Assembly (NCBI GenBank): GCA_047967505.1
Contig: CM106538.1
Origin: Dipteris shenzhenensis
Lineage: Eukaryota; Polypodiophyta; Polypodiopsida; Gleicheniales
Reading direction: 5' to 3' (one strand)
DNA length: 64,000 bases
Shown: in pieces, positions 34,876-44,746 of the stretch
How positions within the stretch are numbered: position 1 is the first letter of the stretch
How the letters are laid out: every line of letters begins with the position of its first letter
Made by a program: the position numbers and the translations under genes
Notes under the pieces: model-generated
Databases searched by the model: none
What the model was told of the DNA's origin: nothing
Seen by the model: the letters and a program-made list of their open reading frames with translations, nothing else

Positions 34876-35812
34876 TATAAAGAAAATACTTGGAGACAAA
34901 TAAAACAATACTGAAGACAATTAATGGCTGAAGAAGATATATATATCACAAACGGAACTCAGTACAAGTGAAGATATGAGAGAAGCTCTGGAGGAAACAA
35001 ACGTCAGTCCTGACAACTGTAGTGGACTTCTGCACTAGCTCCACAAGTTGGAACTGAACCAAATCTGAGACAGCAAACTGATGCAGGGGTTGCTGCAGAT
35101 TTGGAATAGAAAGAACATAATCTGGAGCGGAAGTTGGAGGTAGATCTGGAGCAGAAGTTGAGGGCAGATCTTGGAGCAGGAGTTGGGACAGATCTGAAGC
35201 TAAAAGAAGGCAGATCTGGAGCAGAAATTGGAGCAGATCTGATGCAGAAAGGAGGGCAGAACTGAAGCAGAAAGGAAGGCTGATCTGGAGCGGAAAAGAG
35301 GGCAGATCTGGAGCAGAAAGGAGGACAGATCTGGAGCAGAAAGGAGGGGCAGATCTGGGGCAGAAAAGAGGGCAAATCTGGAGCAGAAAGGAGGGCAGCA
35401 GAGGAGGCAGCCAGGAGGCAGAAGTTGAGGCAGCAGAGGAGGCAGCCAGGAGGCAGAAGTGGCTCAGGGTGTGCAGGAACCTCTGGAGCTGGAAGAGAGA
35501 AGATGATTGAATACCTAGCCCCCCCCCCTTTTAAATAGGAAGGGGCTTTAAGTCGGTCAACCAACAGGTTGACCGACCTGGTCAGATTTGACCGACCAGG
35601 TCAATCTGGTCGGCCAGATCTGGTCAGGCCAGAAAAAACTTTTTTTAATAATTTTTTATTTTGTTTAACCTCTGAACCGGGGCTTTTGACAGTTCTTTGG
35701 TTGTGGATTTTGCCTCCGATTCGGGGTTTCTTTGACAAGATTTGGAGAGGCACCAGTGGTGTTTGTACCTGTTTATCTTGTCCTGGAGAATTGGAGATTG
35801 CCTGGCTTAACA
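34876..35812 (-). repeat. LTR of the minus-strand copia derivative
   Basis: On the minus strand a TATTTAAAA box lies at about 35530-35540. Upstream U3 has GGTCAACC/GACCGACC repeats (35550-35635), like those in the other copia LTR at 26962-27080. Downstream (35110-35460) is an imperfect minisatellite of roughly 23-30 bp built on 'ggagcagaaaggagggcagatct'. The terminus next to the primer-binding site reads ...TATA instead of the expected ...ACA, a single G-to-A change on the plus strand. Confidence 0.8.
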
Positions 35813-36195
35813 AAAGGTGCTTGAGATACTCCAAAAGAACAAGCTTTCCCTATGCAACACAAATGTATACTTTCTTGGGTTCAAGGTGAGTGAGGGGAAG
35901 GTACAAATGGATGATGCAAATGTCAATGTAATCGTGGATGGGCCACTCCGCAATCGTCCATGAGTTGAGGAGCTTCAACGGACTTGCCTCTTTCTCCTTC
36001 ACCCAACAAGTACTTAGAAAAGATGGCCCCACCCACAGCAATCGGCACAGCAATCGGCCCTAGCAATGGAAAGCCTGGTGTGAAAAAGCTTTAATGGGTT
36101 GAAGGCTGATGTGCGATTCTAGCTCTACCAAACTTTGACCACCTTTGAGGTGCATATGGATGCTCCTGAAATGGTGGTTGGCAATGCCTTGATGC
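35813..36195 (+). pseudogene. Gypsy RT C-terminal/connection fragment
   Basis: Immediately after the copia derivative the translation resumes the gypsy RT. It gives a KNKL.L block, YFLGFKVSEGKVQMD, VNVIVDGP and VEELQ, then the start of the RNase H region (EKALMGLKAD, FEVHMDAPEM). This is the normal continuation after YLDDIVV. Similarity is lost near 36200; integrase of this element was not found. Confidence 0.75.
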
Positions 36196-38700
36196 TTCGG
36201 GATCTATCTTTTGTATTGTGTCCACGACATATATAAAACTAATTAGCATTAGCTATAATTCTTCTTTAAACACTAACCTAAATGTGGTTTTAGGTTGTTA
36301 AGTAGGTTTAGTTAATTCAGTAGTCCTTTTAAAACTTGCCCTAAAACCCCTCTACCCATGCGCACACATTAGAACAAGCTTTCATTTAATCATACTTGGC
36401 TGCCTTTGCTCATAACTTAGTCTATATTTTTTATTTACATAAATGTTCATCGACTACGTAGTCTTCACAAGCATTTGTAGCTTTAATGAAGAGAATGTGG
36501 ATACTTTTTGATTAGCCTTCTCCTTTAGTGCTAGCCTTTATCACGACTGAGTCTGCCCTATACATTTGGAGTGCTGAAAGAAACTCAATACGTAGACCTT
36601 TGTATAAATAAATGGTCAAGTATGTGGATTTGTATGTGTGAGAGCATATGTTATACTATGGTCTACACCCACCACTTGATGACATCTGTGGTGTTATCAT
36701 AGTAGCCAGTCCTTGGTATGCGTGATGGAGTTTATGGTTTTCAACCTTGTGAGTGACTATCATGAGATTGAGATTGCACTATCTATTGTGTTTTTAGAGC
36801 ATGGGTTTGGGCATGTTCCTGGATTCATCTAGATATATGTTCCCCCTGTATTAGTGGACATGCAAATTTCACCTTGTGAAGTTTTCATCCATGTTGCGGC
36901 TTGCTAATATTGCGATAAATTCTTTTGATCTTATGTTGTGCATTGCCCTATTAGCTAGATTGTCCAAGCATATTTTTGCTTACGTGCTCATTTTGGAGAG
37001 ACTAAAATGAAATCATATAGAGCAATTGTAGCTTGAATGAAGAGAATGTGGAGTACCTTTTTATTAGCCTTATCCTTTAATGCTACCCGCTGTCACGATT
37101 GAGTCTGTGTCACATGCACACATGCACTTGGGTGCAAGGTGACACCTAGCTACATCGACAAGTGCTAGTAGATCCCTACCATTGTGAGCCCTAGTCCAAG
37201 GACAAGCACGAGCTACGTAGGTCTATCTCTCAAGCCTTAGATCAGTCCTTGTTCACTTGTACACATTGGAGAACTCAGTAGGTTAGCGTTTCCGTCTTAG
37301 GGTTTAGCTAGGTCTAGGTCTCAGCCTAGGGTAGGAGCCCAAAAGGGCCTCCAAGGGCTGGACTAAGAGGAGAGGACAGGAGCAGCCAAGGTAGGAGCCC
37401 CAAAAGGTCCCCCCTGAGGCAGCTCCACAGCAAGGGAAAAGTGCCGGGGAAGTCACCTTTTATAGGCTGCCATTTGCCCCTCCCTAGGCAGCCTGGAGGG
37501 CTGGTATTTAAGGCAAACCAGCCAGCCAACGAGTTTTATGCTGGTTGGGCCAGCCAACCAAGCCCTCCCATTCGCCTATTTAAAGGGGGCTTGCCGCCCT
37601 CATTCCTCATCTAGTTCCCTCAGCAAAACAGCCTCTTTCTCCACCCCAGTGCAGCCTCTAGCCCCTCCAAAGATCCCTGCAGGACAGCAAGCACCTGGGT
37701 GTGCGCACCCAGTGTGTGTGCTCAGTCCCATGTGGTCTGCATGTGTGGCAAGTCCCAATTTTGATTCCACGCAGCACCATAGCCATTGAAGGCCCAAGTA
37801 GATGGATGAAGAATGAGGACCAAGGGGCTGCCTTTTTATAGGCCCCCTTGGGCCCTGAAATCAACCGACTATTGCACCCTGCTCCACTGACTGGCAGACT
37901 GCCACCAACCTGCCATCTGCACCAACCTACTGACGTGGCAGTCAGCGCTAACTGCTGATGTCAGTGCTGATATCATCACCTGCTCCAGCACCTGCTATGC
38001 TGATGTCATCCACTGCTGACAGTCTGCTACCTGTGTAGCATCTCCTGCATGGCTGTATGGCCTGGTGGCATGGTCGTATGGCCTGTCTGAGTGGCAGCCT
38101 GCACGGCTGCTGCGCTGGCAATAGCCAGCATGTCCACGGGCTTGTGGATGCCCGTAACAGTCCCTTGAGTTATACTTAGCGGGGCTTTAATAAACCACCT
38201 CAGATCGCTCCATAGAGGTTTGTTACCTTGCTTCTAGCCACGAGGGTTATTCTTCTTGGCTATTACTCATTGTGCCTATATGCATGTCACCTAGGTAAGC
38301 TACAGTTAGCTTGAGATGCAACACTATTTTCCCCATTAAATGAGAGTTTATGTTCTCATATGTCGCAGGTCAGGACTTGCTTTCATAGAGTATCCATGTT
38401 AGCCAAGAATAATCCTCCTTAGACCTACCCTTGCATTGAATCAAAACCTTGTAATAGATATGGGTATGGAGACATTGCTTTTGTTGATCTAACCAATTTG
38501 GGTTTTAACAAACCATAGCTGGTCAAGTGAAACCATAGCTGGTCAAGTGCTCCGGCCGGACCAGCTCTCTCTTAGAGACTAAGCTCTCCCTCATTGTTTC
38601 TTAAATTGGTCTTATGTGAAATACTAAATGGTCTTAATTCTTTTGGGCTTTGGAAATTGGTACGAAGCATCATTTATCTTTATTATTATTAAATTTAGAT
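36196..38700. repeat. Remnants of copia-type LTRs, unassigned
   Basis: At 37320-37870 the DNA resembles copia U3/R regions: 'cctatttaaagggggcttgccgccctcattcc' parallels the TATA region of the young copia LTR, and 'ctttttataggccccc' and 'accgacta' parallel its upstream part. The sequence 'ggatctatcttttgtatt' at about 36210 also matches the LTR at 39560. No full boundary, primer site or coding region is visible. The rest is featureless. Confidence 0.45.
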
Positions 38701-38735
38701 CACAAAATTGAGGAGTATTGCCTAGTTTGGAAAGG

Positions 38736-39800
38736 TCACCTCCCCATCTGTAAGCCCCCAAATGAGGAGAGCCTGGGGGAGGGAGACCTAGGACAGGATA
38801 GGCTGAGAGAAGAAAGAGAGAGGGGCTGCCACATGGGCAGCACCTCATACCTCGCAGTGTGGAGCCACAATGGAGGACAGCAGCCTGGATCAGACCCGAG
38901 ACAGATGGTGTCATTGTAAGGCCCCGTACGAAGATGAACATGTGGCTGGAAGGGGCTGGAGAAGGCCACTCAAGAGGCGCGTTGGATGGACAGGTGCTGC
39001 AGCGGAAAAGAGGGCAGTGGTGGTGGCCATGGCAGGCAGCCACCTGGCCGAACTGTCCAAGGGAGCGGCCTTATATTGGCCTCCCTTGGGGCCTGGAAGC
39101 AGCCCAAAAGAGGCCCAGGCCAGTCAGCAAGCCGGCCAGCAGGTCAGCCAAACAGGCCTGCAAGAGGGCCTCAAATGGAGAGCCCACCGTCGTCTTTTTT
39201 TGGGGGAGGGGGGGCAAAGTCGGCCAGGAGGCCCTTCTAGTCCGTTCATTTAGGGGCAGGATTGCCCTATAGAAGAAGGAGCCAAAGGCCCCATTTCACA
39301 TCCAGCAAGTCAGCACATAAGGGAGCAGCAGGAGCAGCAGTAGCCTCATCCTTAGACCTACATCCAAGAGGCAAGTCCCAGAGGTGCTGCAGACTGAGTT
39401 CACTTGGGGCTGAGCCTAGGCTGTCTACCAAGGCAAAAAGGAGCTGAAATATTTGGACAAAGAGTCTACATACACTCGAGGTGGAGCCCGGGGGCTCAGA
39501 GATCTAGAGGTACCAGAAGATAGTAGAAGCTCCTTTTGGTAAGATCAGAGGACCACATCTTGGTGGGACTCTAGATCTATCTTTTGTATTTGTCCATAAT
39601 TTTGGACGGAAATATATTCTTTTGGTGGATTCTGTATCTGTTATGGTTCACTGTCTATTTACTAGTCTGCACAATACATCTATGTGAAGCACATTAAGTT
39701 AAGAAGTTTGTGATTCCACACACCACACACACTATGTGAGCTCCTAGGCTATTCTATCAGTCTTCCACTGTGCATATCCTCTGTTGGTGGATTTCTAACA
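38736..39800 (+). repeat. Copia 5' LTR, degraded, second family copy
   Basis: The right end TCTAACA abuts a decayed primer-binding site TGGTATCAAATACC at 39801. The left limit is set by homology with the minus-strand LTR ending near 26520. It shares the CACCTCCCCATCTGTAAGCC block and the polyadenylation-side block with that copy, so both belong to one family related to, but distinct from, the young copia at 26781. Confidence 0.7.
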
Positions 39801-40028
39801 TGGTATCAAATACCAAGTAGGAGGCTCACACATGTGGGAGTTTGAAGGTCCCTACCTTGCTAAAGGACGACCCTGATTTTGAGGCTCTAGAGAATCAACT
39901 TCCACGACTAGAGAACTGTGCCCTTGCGACGAGAAGGAGGGTGACTCGGGTTAAGTCAGGTGTGTACATAGTTGTCTACATACGGTTGAGTTTGCTTTTC
40001 AATTTTGCGGTGTGGTTTGGCAGGAGAG

Positions 40029-41075
40029 ATGTCGACTTCAGAAGTAGAAGCCTCTTCAGCCCCTTCTCTCCCTTCCTCCTCCTGAAGTCGAGTTCCTTCT
40101 TTCACCATCCCTAACTTTGGACAGTCCAGGAAACTGGATGGGAGGAAGGTGAAGATCAGGAGTCATTTAGTGGCTTGGAAACTGTGGAAGTTGGCAGCAG
40201 GAGCGGAGGCGAAGTGGACAAAAAGGGGAGGATACTTATACTGGTAGATGGAGAGAAACTCAAAGCATGGGAGGATAGAGATGCCCATGCATTGGCATTG
40301 ATCATAGGGTTTATGATGGACTCTGTGATTCCTCATATCCAGATGACTGACATGTCAGTAGAGGGGTGGGCCATTCTGAAGGATCTGAATGAGACAAATA
40401 ATACATACCGGAACTAACATCGGTTAGTTAGAAGGTAGACTCAAGCGAGTTGGCCTTGATGGTACTTGGGATGCTACCTCGGAGTTTCAAAAGCTTCGTT
40501 ACGACCGTGACAGTAGCACAAAGGACCAAACCTCTAACTTTTGAGAAGTTGGGTCCATAACTGCTCCATGAAGAAGCTAGGGAGAAGCTCTACAACAAAG
40601 ACAATAAGGACAAGGCGCTACTAGCTAAGGATAAGGCCGGCAAAGGATAGGGCAAGCCTAGTGGTGGCAAGCCCAAGAAGGATCATTCTGGAAATGAAGA
40701 GGACACTTCCAAGAAGAGGAAGCATAAGAAGAAGTGCTTCTATTGTGTCGAGCTAGGCCATTTTGCAAAGGATTGCAGAAAGAAGACAGCAGATCAAAAG
40801 AGCAATAATAAGGATTCCACTCAGATTCACATATGGTGATACAAAAGCTAAAGCTAATGTGGCCATCGAGAAGAACTGTTCTTCGTGACATCTCCATGTG
40901 TTACTGAGGTCAATATGCTGACCTAGAAGTCACACTAAAAATGTCTGACATTGAGATGTGGACTGACGGGGAGTCAGAGACATTTTATGAAGCTGAAGGA
41001 TAGAATGGAGTGCTTAGACTCTTCTAGAGCATGGCTGTTGATAGTGGCACGAGGGTGAATTCCATGGAGGGCCAT
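40029..41075 (+). pseudogene. Copia gag and start of pol, degraded
   Basis: Starting at ATG 40029 the pieces read SFTIPNFG, KLDGRKVKIRSHLVAWKLWKL, AWEDRDAHALALIIG, MSVEGWAILKDLNETNN and LGMLPRSFKSFVTTVT, then a zinc knuckle (CFYCVELGHFAKDC, about 40735). A broken protease site (AVDSGTRVNSM) lies at about 41041. Several frameshifts and stops occur, and similarity ends near 41075. It follows the LTR ending at 39800, and nothing of integrase or RT remains. Confidence 0.8.
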
Positions 41076-42489
41076 AGGGTTTCAGGTTCAGATGAATGTT
41101 GTAATTCAGAAGGGGGCATTAAAGAATTACACAGGTGCATCACTTGCTTTCAGAGCAAGCACACCGGCAGTACGACCTAGAACTGCGGAAGATATCAAAT
41201 GAAGAACTCGAAAATATTCAGTTATTGTCAGAGCAGCTTTATAGCATATTGTGGAGGATCTGCTCTTCATATGTCTGGAGTAATGCGAGATTGGAAGGAA
41301 TGGGCCTTCAGGAGGGCAAGTGTGGGTGCTTCTTCAAATCTCGGACGCAGATTGTTGGAAGGTGATTATGGACAAGGTGTACTGAATTGATCATCTCCAA
41401 AATTCCTTTTGCAAAACCCTCCATGCTACGTAGATTTCTTTATTTCCAATTTCCACCGCCACCCAGACACACGCATTTGGGATGGCGTGGAAATAGGTCC
41501 TTAGTCTACGGCTACTTCTCTCCTAACTTGGCCCCATTTTAATAGAAATTCGACTACCTTAGTCTCATGAGTGGCACTCTGCACTAAACATAGCTCGGAT
41601 GGCTTGGGAGTTCGTCCCCCTACAAGATTGGGTTCCACACCAAGATGCAAAAGGGACGTTGGTCGAGTTGAATTGATGCAAAGGACGTCCGCCCGAAGGT
41701 TTAACTAGCCCGCAAATAGATATCCACGAATCATAGCTTTTTATGAGATTGCAAAAGTCAAAATCCTCTAATGACAATCTCTACAAACGATTGTCACATT
41801 TATGTGCTTGGGCTGAGCAAGTTGGTGTGAACATGGGAGGCAACAACCAAGCATCATTTGGAAGGCTAGGTGGGCAAATCATCTGACCCCAACCTAAGCT
41901 GGTTGCCTATGTTCAAATCCCTCAAGAAAACCATCTATCAACATAGGCCACACACTGTTTGTCCTCATAGATGACCATGTGTGTGTATAGGTGGCAGGTG
42001 TGGGTGAGTGGGAAGTAATATCAATATATATAAAGTGAAGATGAGAGGTAAGATTTGGTCATAGAAAGAACTTCCAAACCACACCGGCCAAATAACAGAG
42101 AGAGAAAGAGCTTATAGCTAGCTCATGTCTTGCAAAATGCGGAATTTTTGTGGTTTCATAATTTCCCACTACTATTTCAGGGTAGGTCATGGTCACTTAA
42201 AATTATAAATATTAATTTCTTTGGAGCATCTAGCTCCTGCATCTGCGATTTAGGTTTGGATGGCTGACTTGATGACATTTGACATTTTCTAGCACTTTGT
42301 ATTGATTGGAACCTTTCGACAAGTTTTTAATTTAGAGATTCGTTTATTTCTATCATCAATTAGCTGGATTTTGGGTTAGTGACAATGAAAGTGACCTAAA
42401 GGCACAATAGTGATATCAAGTGATGCCGAAATTTGATCTCAGCCCTCACTTCGCAGAGCTTTATCTGAGCTTCAGTTTTGGAGTTAGTG
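41076..42489. other. Unidentified sequence with one open frame of unknown origin
   Basis: The frame at 41199-41390 encodes a Trp/Arg-rich peptide (SALHMSGVMRDWKEWAFRRA) that looks more protein-like than its surroundings. It may be the end of a lost exon, but I do not recognise it. Next to its stop, a 44 bp block (41383-41426) recurs at 42490-42533 with one mismatch. The rest is non-coding. Confidence 0.4.
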
Positions 42490-43047
42490 TGAATTGATCA
42501 TCTCCAAAGTTCCTTTTGCAAAACCCTCCATGCCCAAAACCTGCTCCCTAAGAGCAGGGACGTGTAGCATCCCCGTGTAAACTTGGCATAGCACTACTTA
42601 GTAAAAAAAACTTGAGAATACATTTCAGAGTGCGCAATGCTCTTGAGTCTTCATTAGTGAAATCACATAACTCAAATTCAACTGGAAAAGCTATAAAGAC
42701 ATTATTGAGAGTTTCAAAATCAAAAGAACTCGTATGGGTCCCATAAAGGGGCAATAAGGAGGCCCCTATCCCTCCCTCACACTGTTACAAGTTCCATTTG
42801 CTCTTTTTTCTTTTCTTTTTTTCCACATTGGCATTAATAGTTGTCCAACGCAATATGCTATGCAAGCATTTTAAAGTAGATGTAAGAGGTAAGCACAAGT
42901 TTCTGGAGGCCATCAAGGGAGGATCAGCAACGAAAGGGAGAACAAGCTAGCAGCAAGATGAAACCACCTAACAACTACCTGCAGAAGAATCCGAAGTTTG
43001 CTTGGCTGATCAGCTTACTAAGGTGCTGCTTAGACTGAAATAGCTTC

Positions 43048-44040
43048 TCAAGCACCAGCATCGTGAGGAGGCACGCGTCGATAAACTGATTGAAAAGTTT
43101 CTCCCCCATTCCTCTCGACTTTCTGGCCTTCCTCTGTTGCAGTTTTGAGGAGTTTAACGACCGGGTCTGATTCCTGCTCTTGCAACGATACCTCTTCAAA
43201 CAGGGGATGAACGTCTAGACAAGATTTCATCCACTCCGCCAGCTCTTGTACATCGGTGATTGTGTACAAAAGTCCACCGACGGCCATTACATGGGCATAT
43301 TCTGCAAGCAAGGCCACGCTAATCACACGCCTGCGATGATTTCTTTCCTTGAAATGGGGATCAGGGAAAAGGAAGAACATCTTCTGCAGCTGCCCTTTCT
43401 CGAAGTAGTTATTGAGGTACTTCATGGAGTTGGTGCGAATGATGAAAATGTTCTCGTAATGACCAGGATTGTCCTTCCGTAAAGCAAGGACCCTTTCCTT
43501 CACGTACTCACTCACCTTGTCCCTTAATTCCATACCTATCATCAGTGTGTTCGGAAACATAGGTGAAAGCTTCACAAGCAAGCCACCGAATCCGCACCCG
43601 ATGTCTGCAAAGCGGACCTTAACGTCTTGAAGCTGTTTGTGAGCCTTCGAGTCCCCCTTCACCTTCGCCTCCTCACCTGCTTCAGCATCAGAAATTCGTG
43701 CACCTCTACCGTTAAAAGCGCCTTCCTCCGACGTCGCTGGAGCTCCTTGGGGATCCACATCCTGCACAGCCGCAGCATCGGCAAATTCTCCGCTGGAAGT
43801 GGTGTGAAGAGGCTGGAAGAAGGCTGGGAAGTACTGGGACCAGTGGATGTGGGCGGGACTGATGGGGACGGGGAAGTGGGAGTCACTGAGAGGGTTACTG
43901 TGAGCGCGAGCTCGGTAGAATCGTTTGCGAGGGAGGCGGGACTTCCCGAGAGGAGGGGGTTGTTTGGAAGAAGAAGGCGATCTCTCCTCGCCATCGCCAT
44001 CGCCATCGCCATCGCCATTGCCATCACCATAGCCAGCCAT
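43048..44040 (-). CDS. tRNA (guanine-N7)-methyltransferase, TRM8/METTL1 family
   Basis: A single uninterrupted frame of 330 codons. The family catalytic subunit methylates G46 in the variable loop of a subset of tRNAs, using S-adenosylmethionine and working with a WD-repeat partner (TRM82/WDR4). Visible signatures: RARAHSNPLSD at residues 44-53, SAM-binding FADIGCGFGG at 144-153, IGMELRDKV, NSMKYL at 204-209 and catalytic FPDPHFKERNHRRR at 225-238. TITDVQELAEWM and GGETFQSVYRRV complete the C-terminus. Compared with shorter homologues it has an N-terminal Asp-Gly repeat (residues 4-18, from a CATCGC-type hexanucleotide repeat) and a low-complexity insert at about 79-140. No intron is needed. 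A TTTATATA-like box lies only about 30 bp upstream of the ATG, so its role is doubtful. Confidence 0.92.
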   Translation of the reverse strand: MAGYGDGNGDGDGDGDGEERSPSSSKQPPPLGKSRLPRKRFYRARAHSNPLSDSHFPVPISPAHIHWSQYFPAFFQPLHTTSSGEFADAAAVQDVDPQGAPATSEEGAFNGRGARISDAEAGEEAKVKGDSKAHKQLQDVKVRFADIGCGFGGLLVKLSPMFPNTLMIGMELRDKVSEYVKERVLALRKDNPGHYENIFIIRTNSMKYLNNYFEKGQLQKMFFLFPDPHFKERNHRRRVISVALLAEYAHVMAVGGLLYTITDVQELAEWMKSCLDVHPLFEEVSLQEQESDPVVKLLKTATEEGQKVERNGGETFQSVYRRVPPHDAGA

Positions 44041-44196
44041 GGCTCAAGTTCGATCCAACAGAAATAGTTTATATACGAAGATGGCGGGAGGAAACCTTTG
44101 TGAAAGTATTTAGGGTGTTTAGAGGGGAGGCAATATTATCTTCCACACTAGGGCGAGCCTTGGCTCTCATAGTCTCTACACACCCCACATGCAGCA

Positions 44197-44244
44197 TCAA
44201 GTTCGAACCGCCCACCCATCTCAAGTTCGAACCGCCCACCCATC
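44197..44244. repeat. 24 bp perfect tandem duplication
   Basis: Two identical 24 bp units (44197-44220 and 44221-44244) containing 'gttcgaaccgcccaccc'. They lie about 160-200 bp upstream of the methyltransferase start, within its probable promoter region. GTTCGAACCG loosely resembles a tRNA T-arm box B, but no tRNA is present. Confidence 0.85.
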
Positions 44245-44715
44245 TCAGATGCCTGCCCGCATTCGATTCCCTTACGAAAACCCCTGTTACCTGTCAACGT
44301 ACTCCGCGGTCTCGTAGATGGCCATGTGTACATTTTTCGAGGGTGGGGTAAGAAGATATCTAAATGTATCTATATATTTAGATTTATACATCTCACAGGC
44401 AAGATTCAATACTCAACTTGCTACATTTTTGTGCTTTCATGATTTCTACTATTTCTCTAGGTAGGTCATGCCCAATGAAAATTACAAATATTAATTACTA
44501 CTACAGAGCATGAGTGAAAATTTAAAGAAGTGATTGTTGCTACAAAGGGCAAATACATTTGGACAACTAGTAGAGTTTTCATTAATTTAGGAATAGCTCG
44601 TGCTTTTTATCTTAGGGTATCATATTGTGCCTTCCATAATAGTCTAATAGGTTGGTATTGAGCCAACTAATGTGTGTGTGTGTGTGTGTATGTGTGTATG
44701 TATGTATGCATAGAT

Positions 44716-44746
<31 letters not shown>

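Larger units (their letters stand above)
33263..35812 (-). mobile_element. Copia deletion derivative, minus strand, single LTR plus RT/RNase H stub
   Basis: The 5' LTR is 34876-35812 (937 bp, starts TGTTAAGCC on the minus strand). The primer-binding site ATGGTATCAGAGCCAG lies at 34861-34876. The 5 bp target duplication AAAGG is at 33258-33262 and 35813-35817. At the far end only about 13 bp identical to the LTR terminus (TATAAAGAAAATA on the plus strand) remain, fused directly to RNase H coding sequence. Most of the 3' LTR and the last part of pol were deleted, as were protease, integrase and half of RT. Its insertion interrupts the gypsy RT. Confidence 0.85.

Noticed and set aside
35004-35564. 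186-codon minus-strand frame rich in Ser/Pro/Cys
   Set aside because: It lies wholly inside a copia LTR minisatellite; the periodic peptide follows from the DNA repeat.
43627-44067. 146-codon plus-strand frame opposite the methyltransferase
   Set aside because: It is the antisense shadow of the conserved minus-strand gene; its repetitive Ala-Ile tail is the complement of the Asp-Gly repeat.
44197-44244. Possible tRNA fragment (GTTCGAACCG)
   Set aside because: Only a T-arm-like string is present; no acceptor, anticodon arm or box A fits around it.
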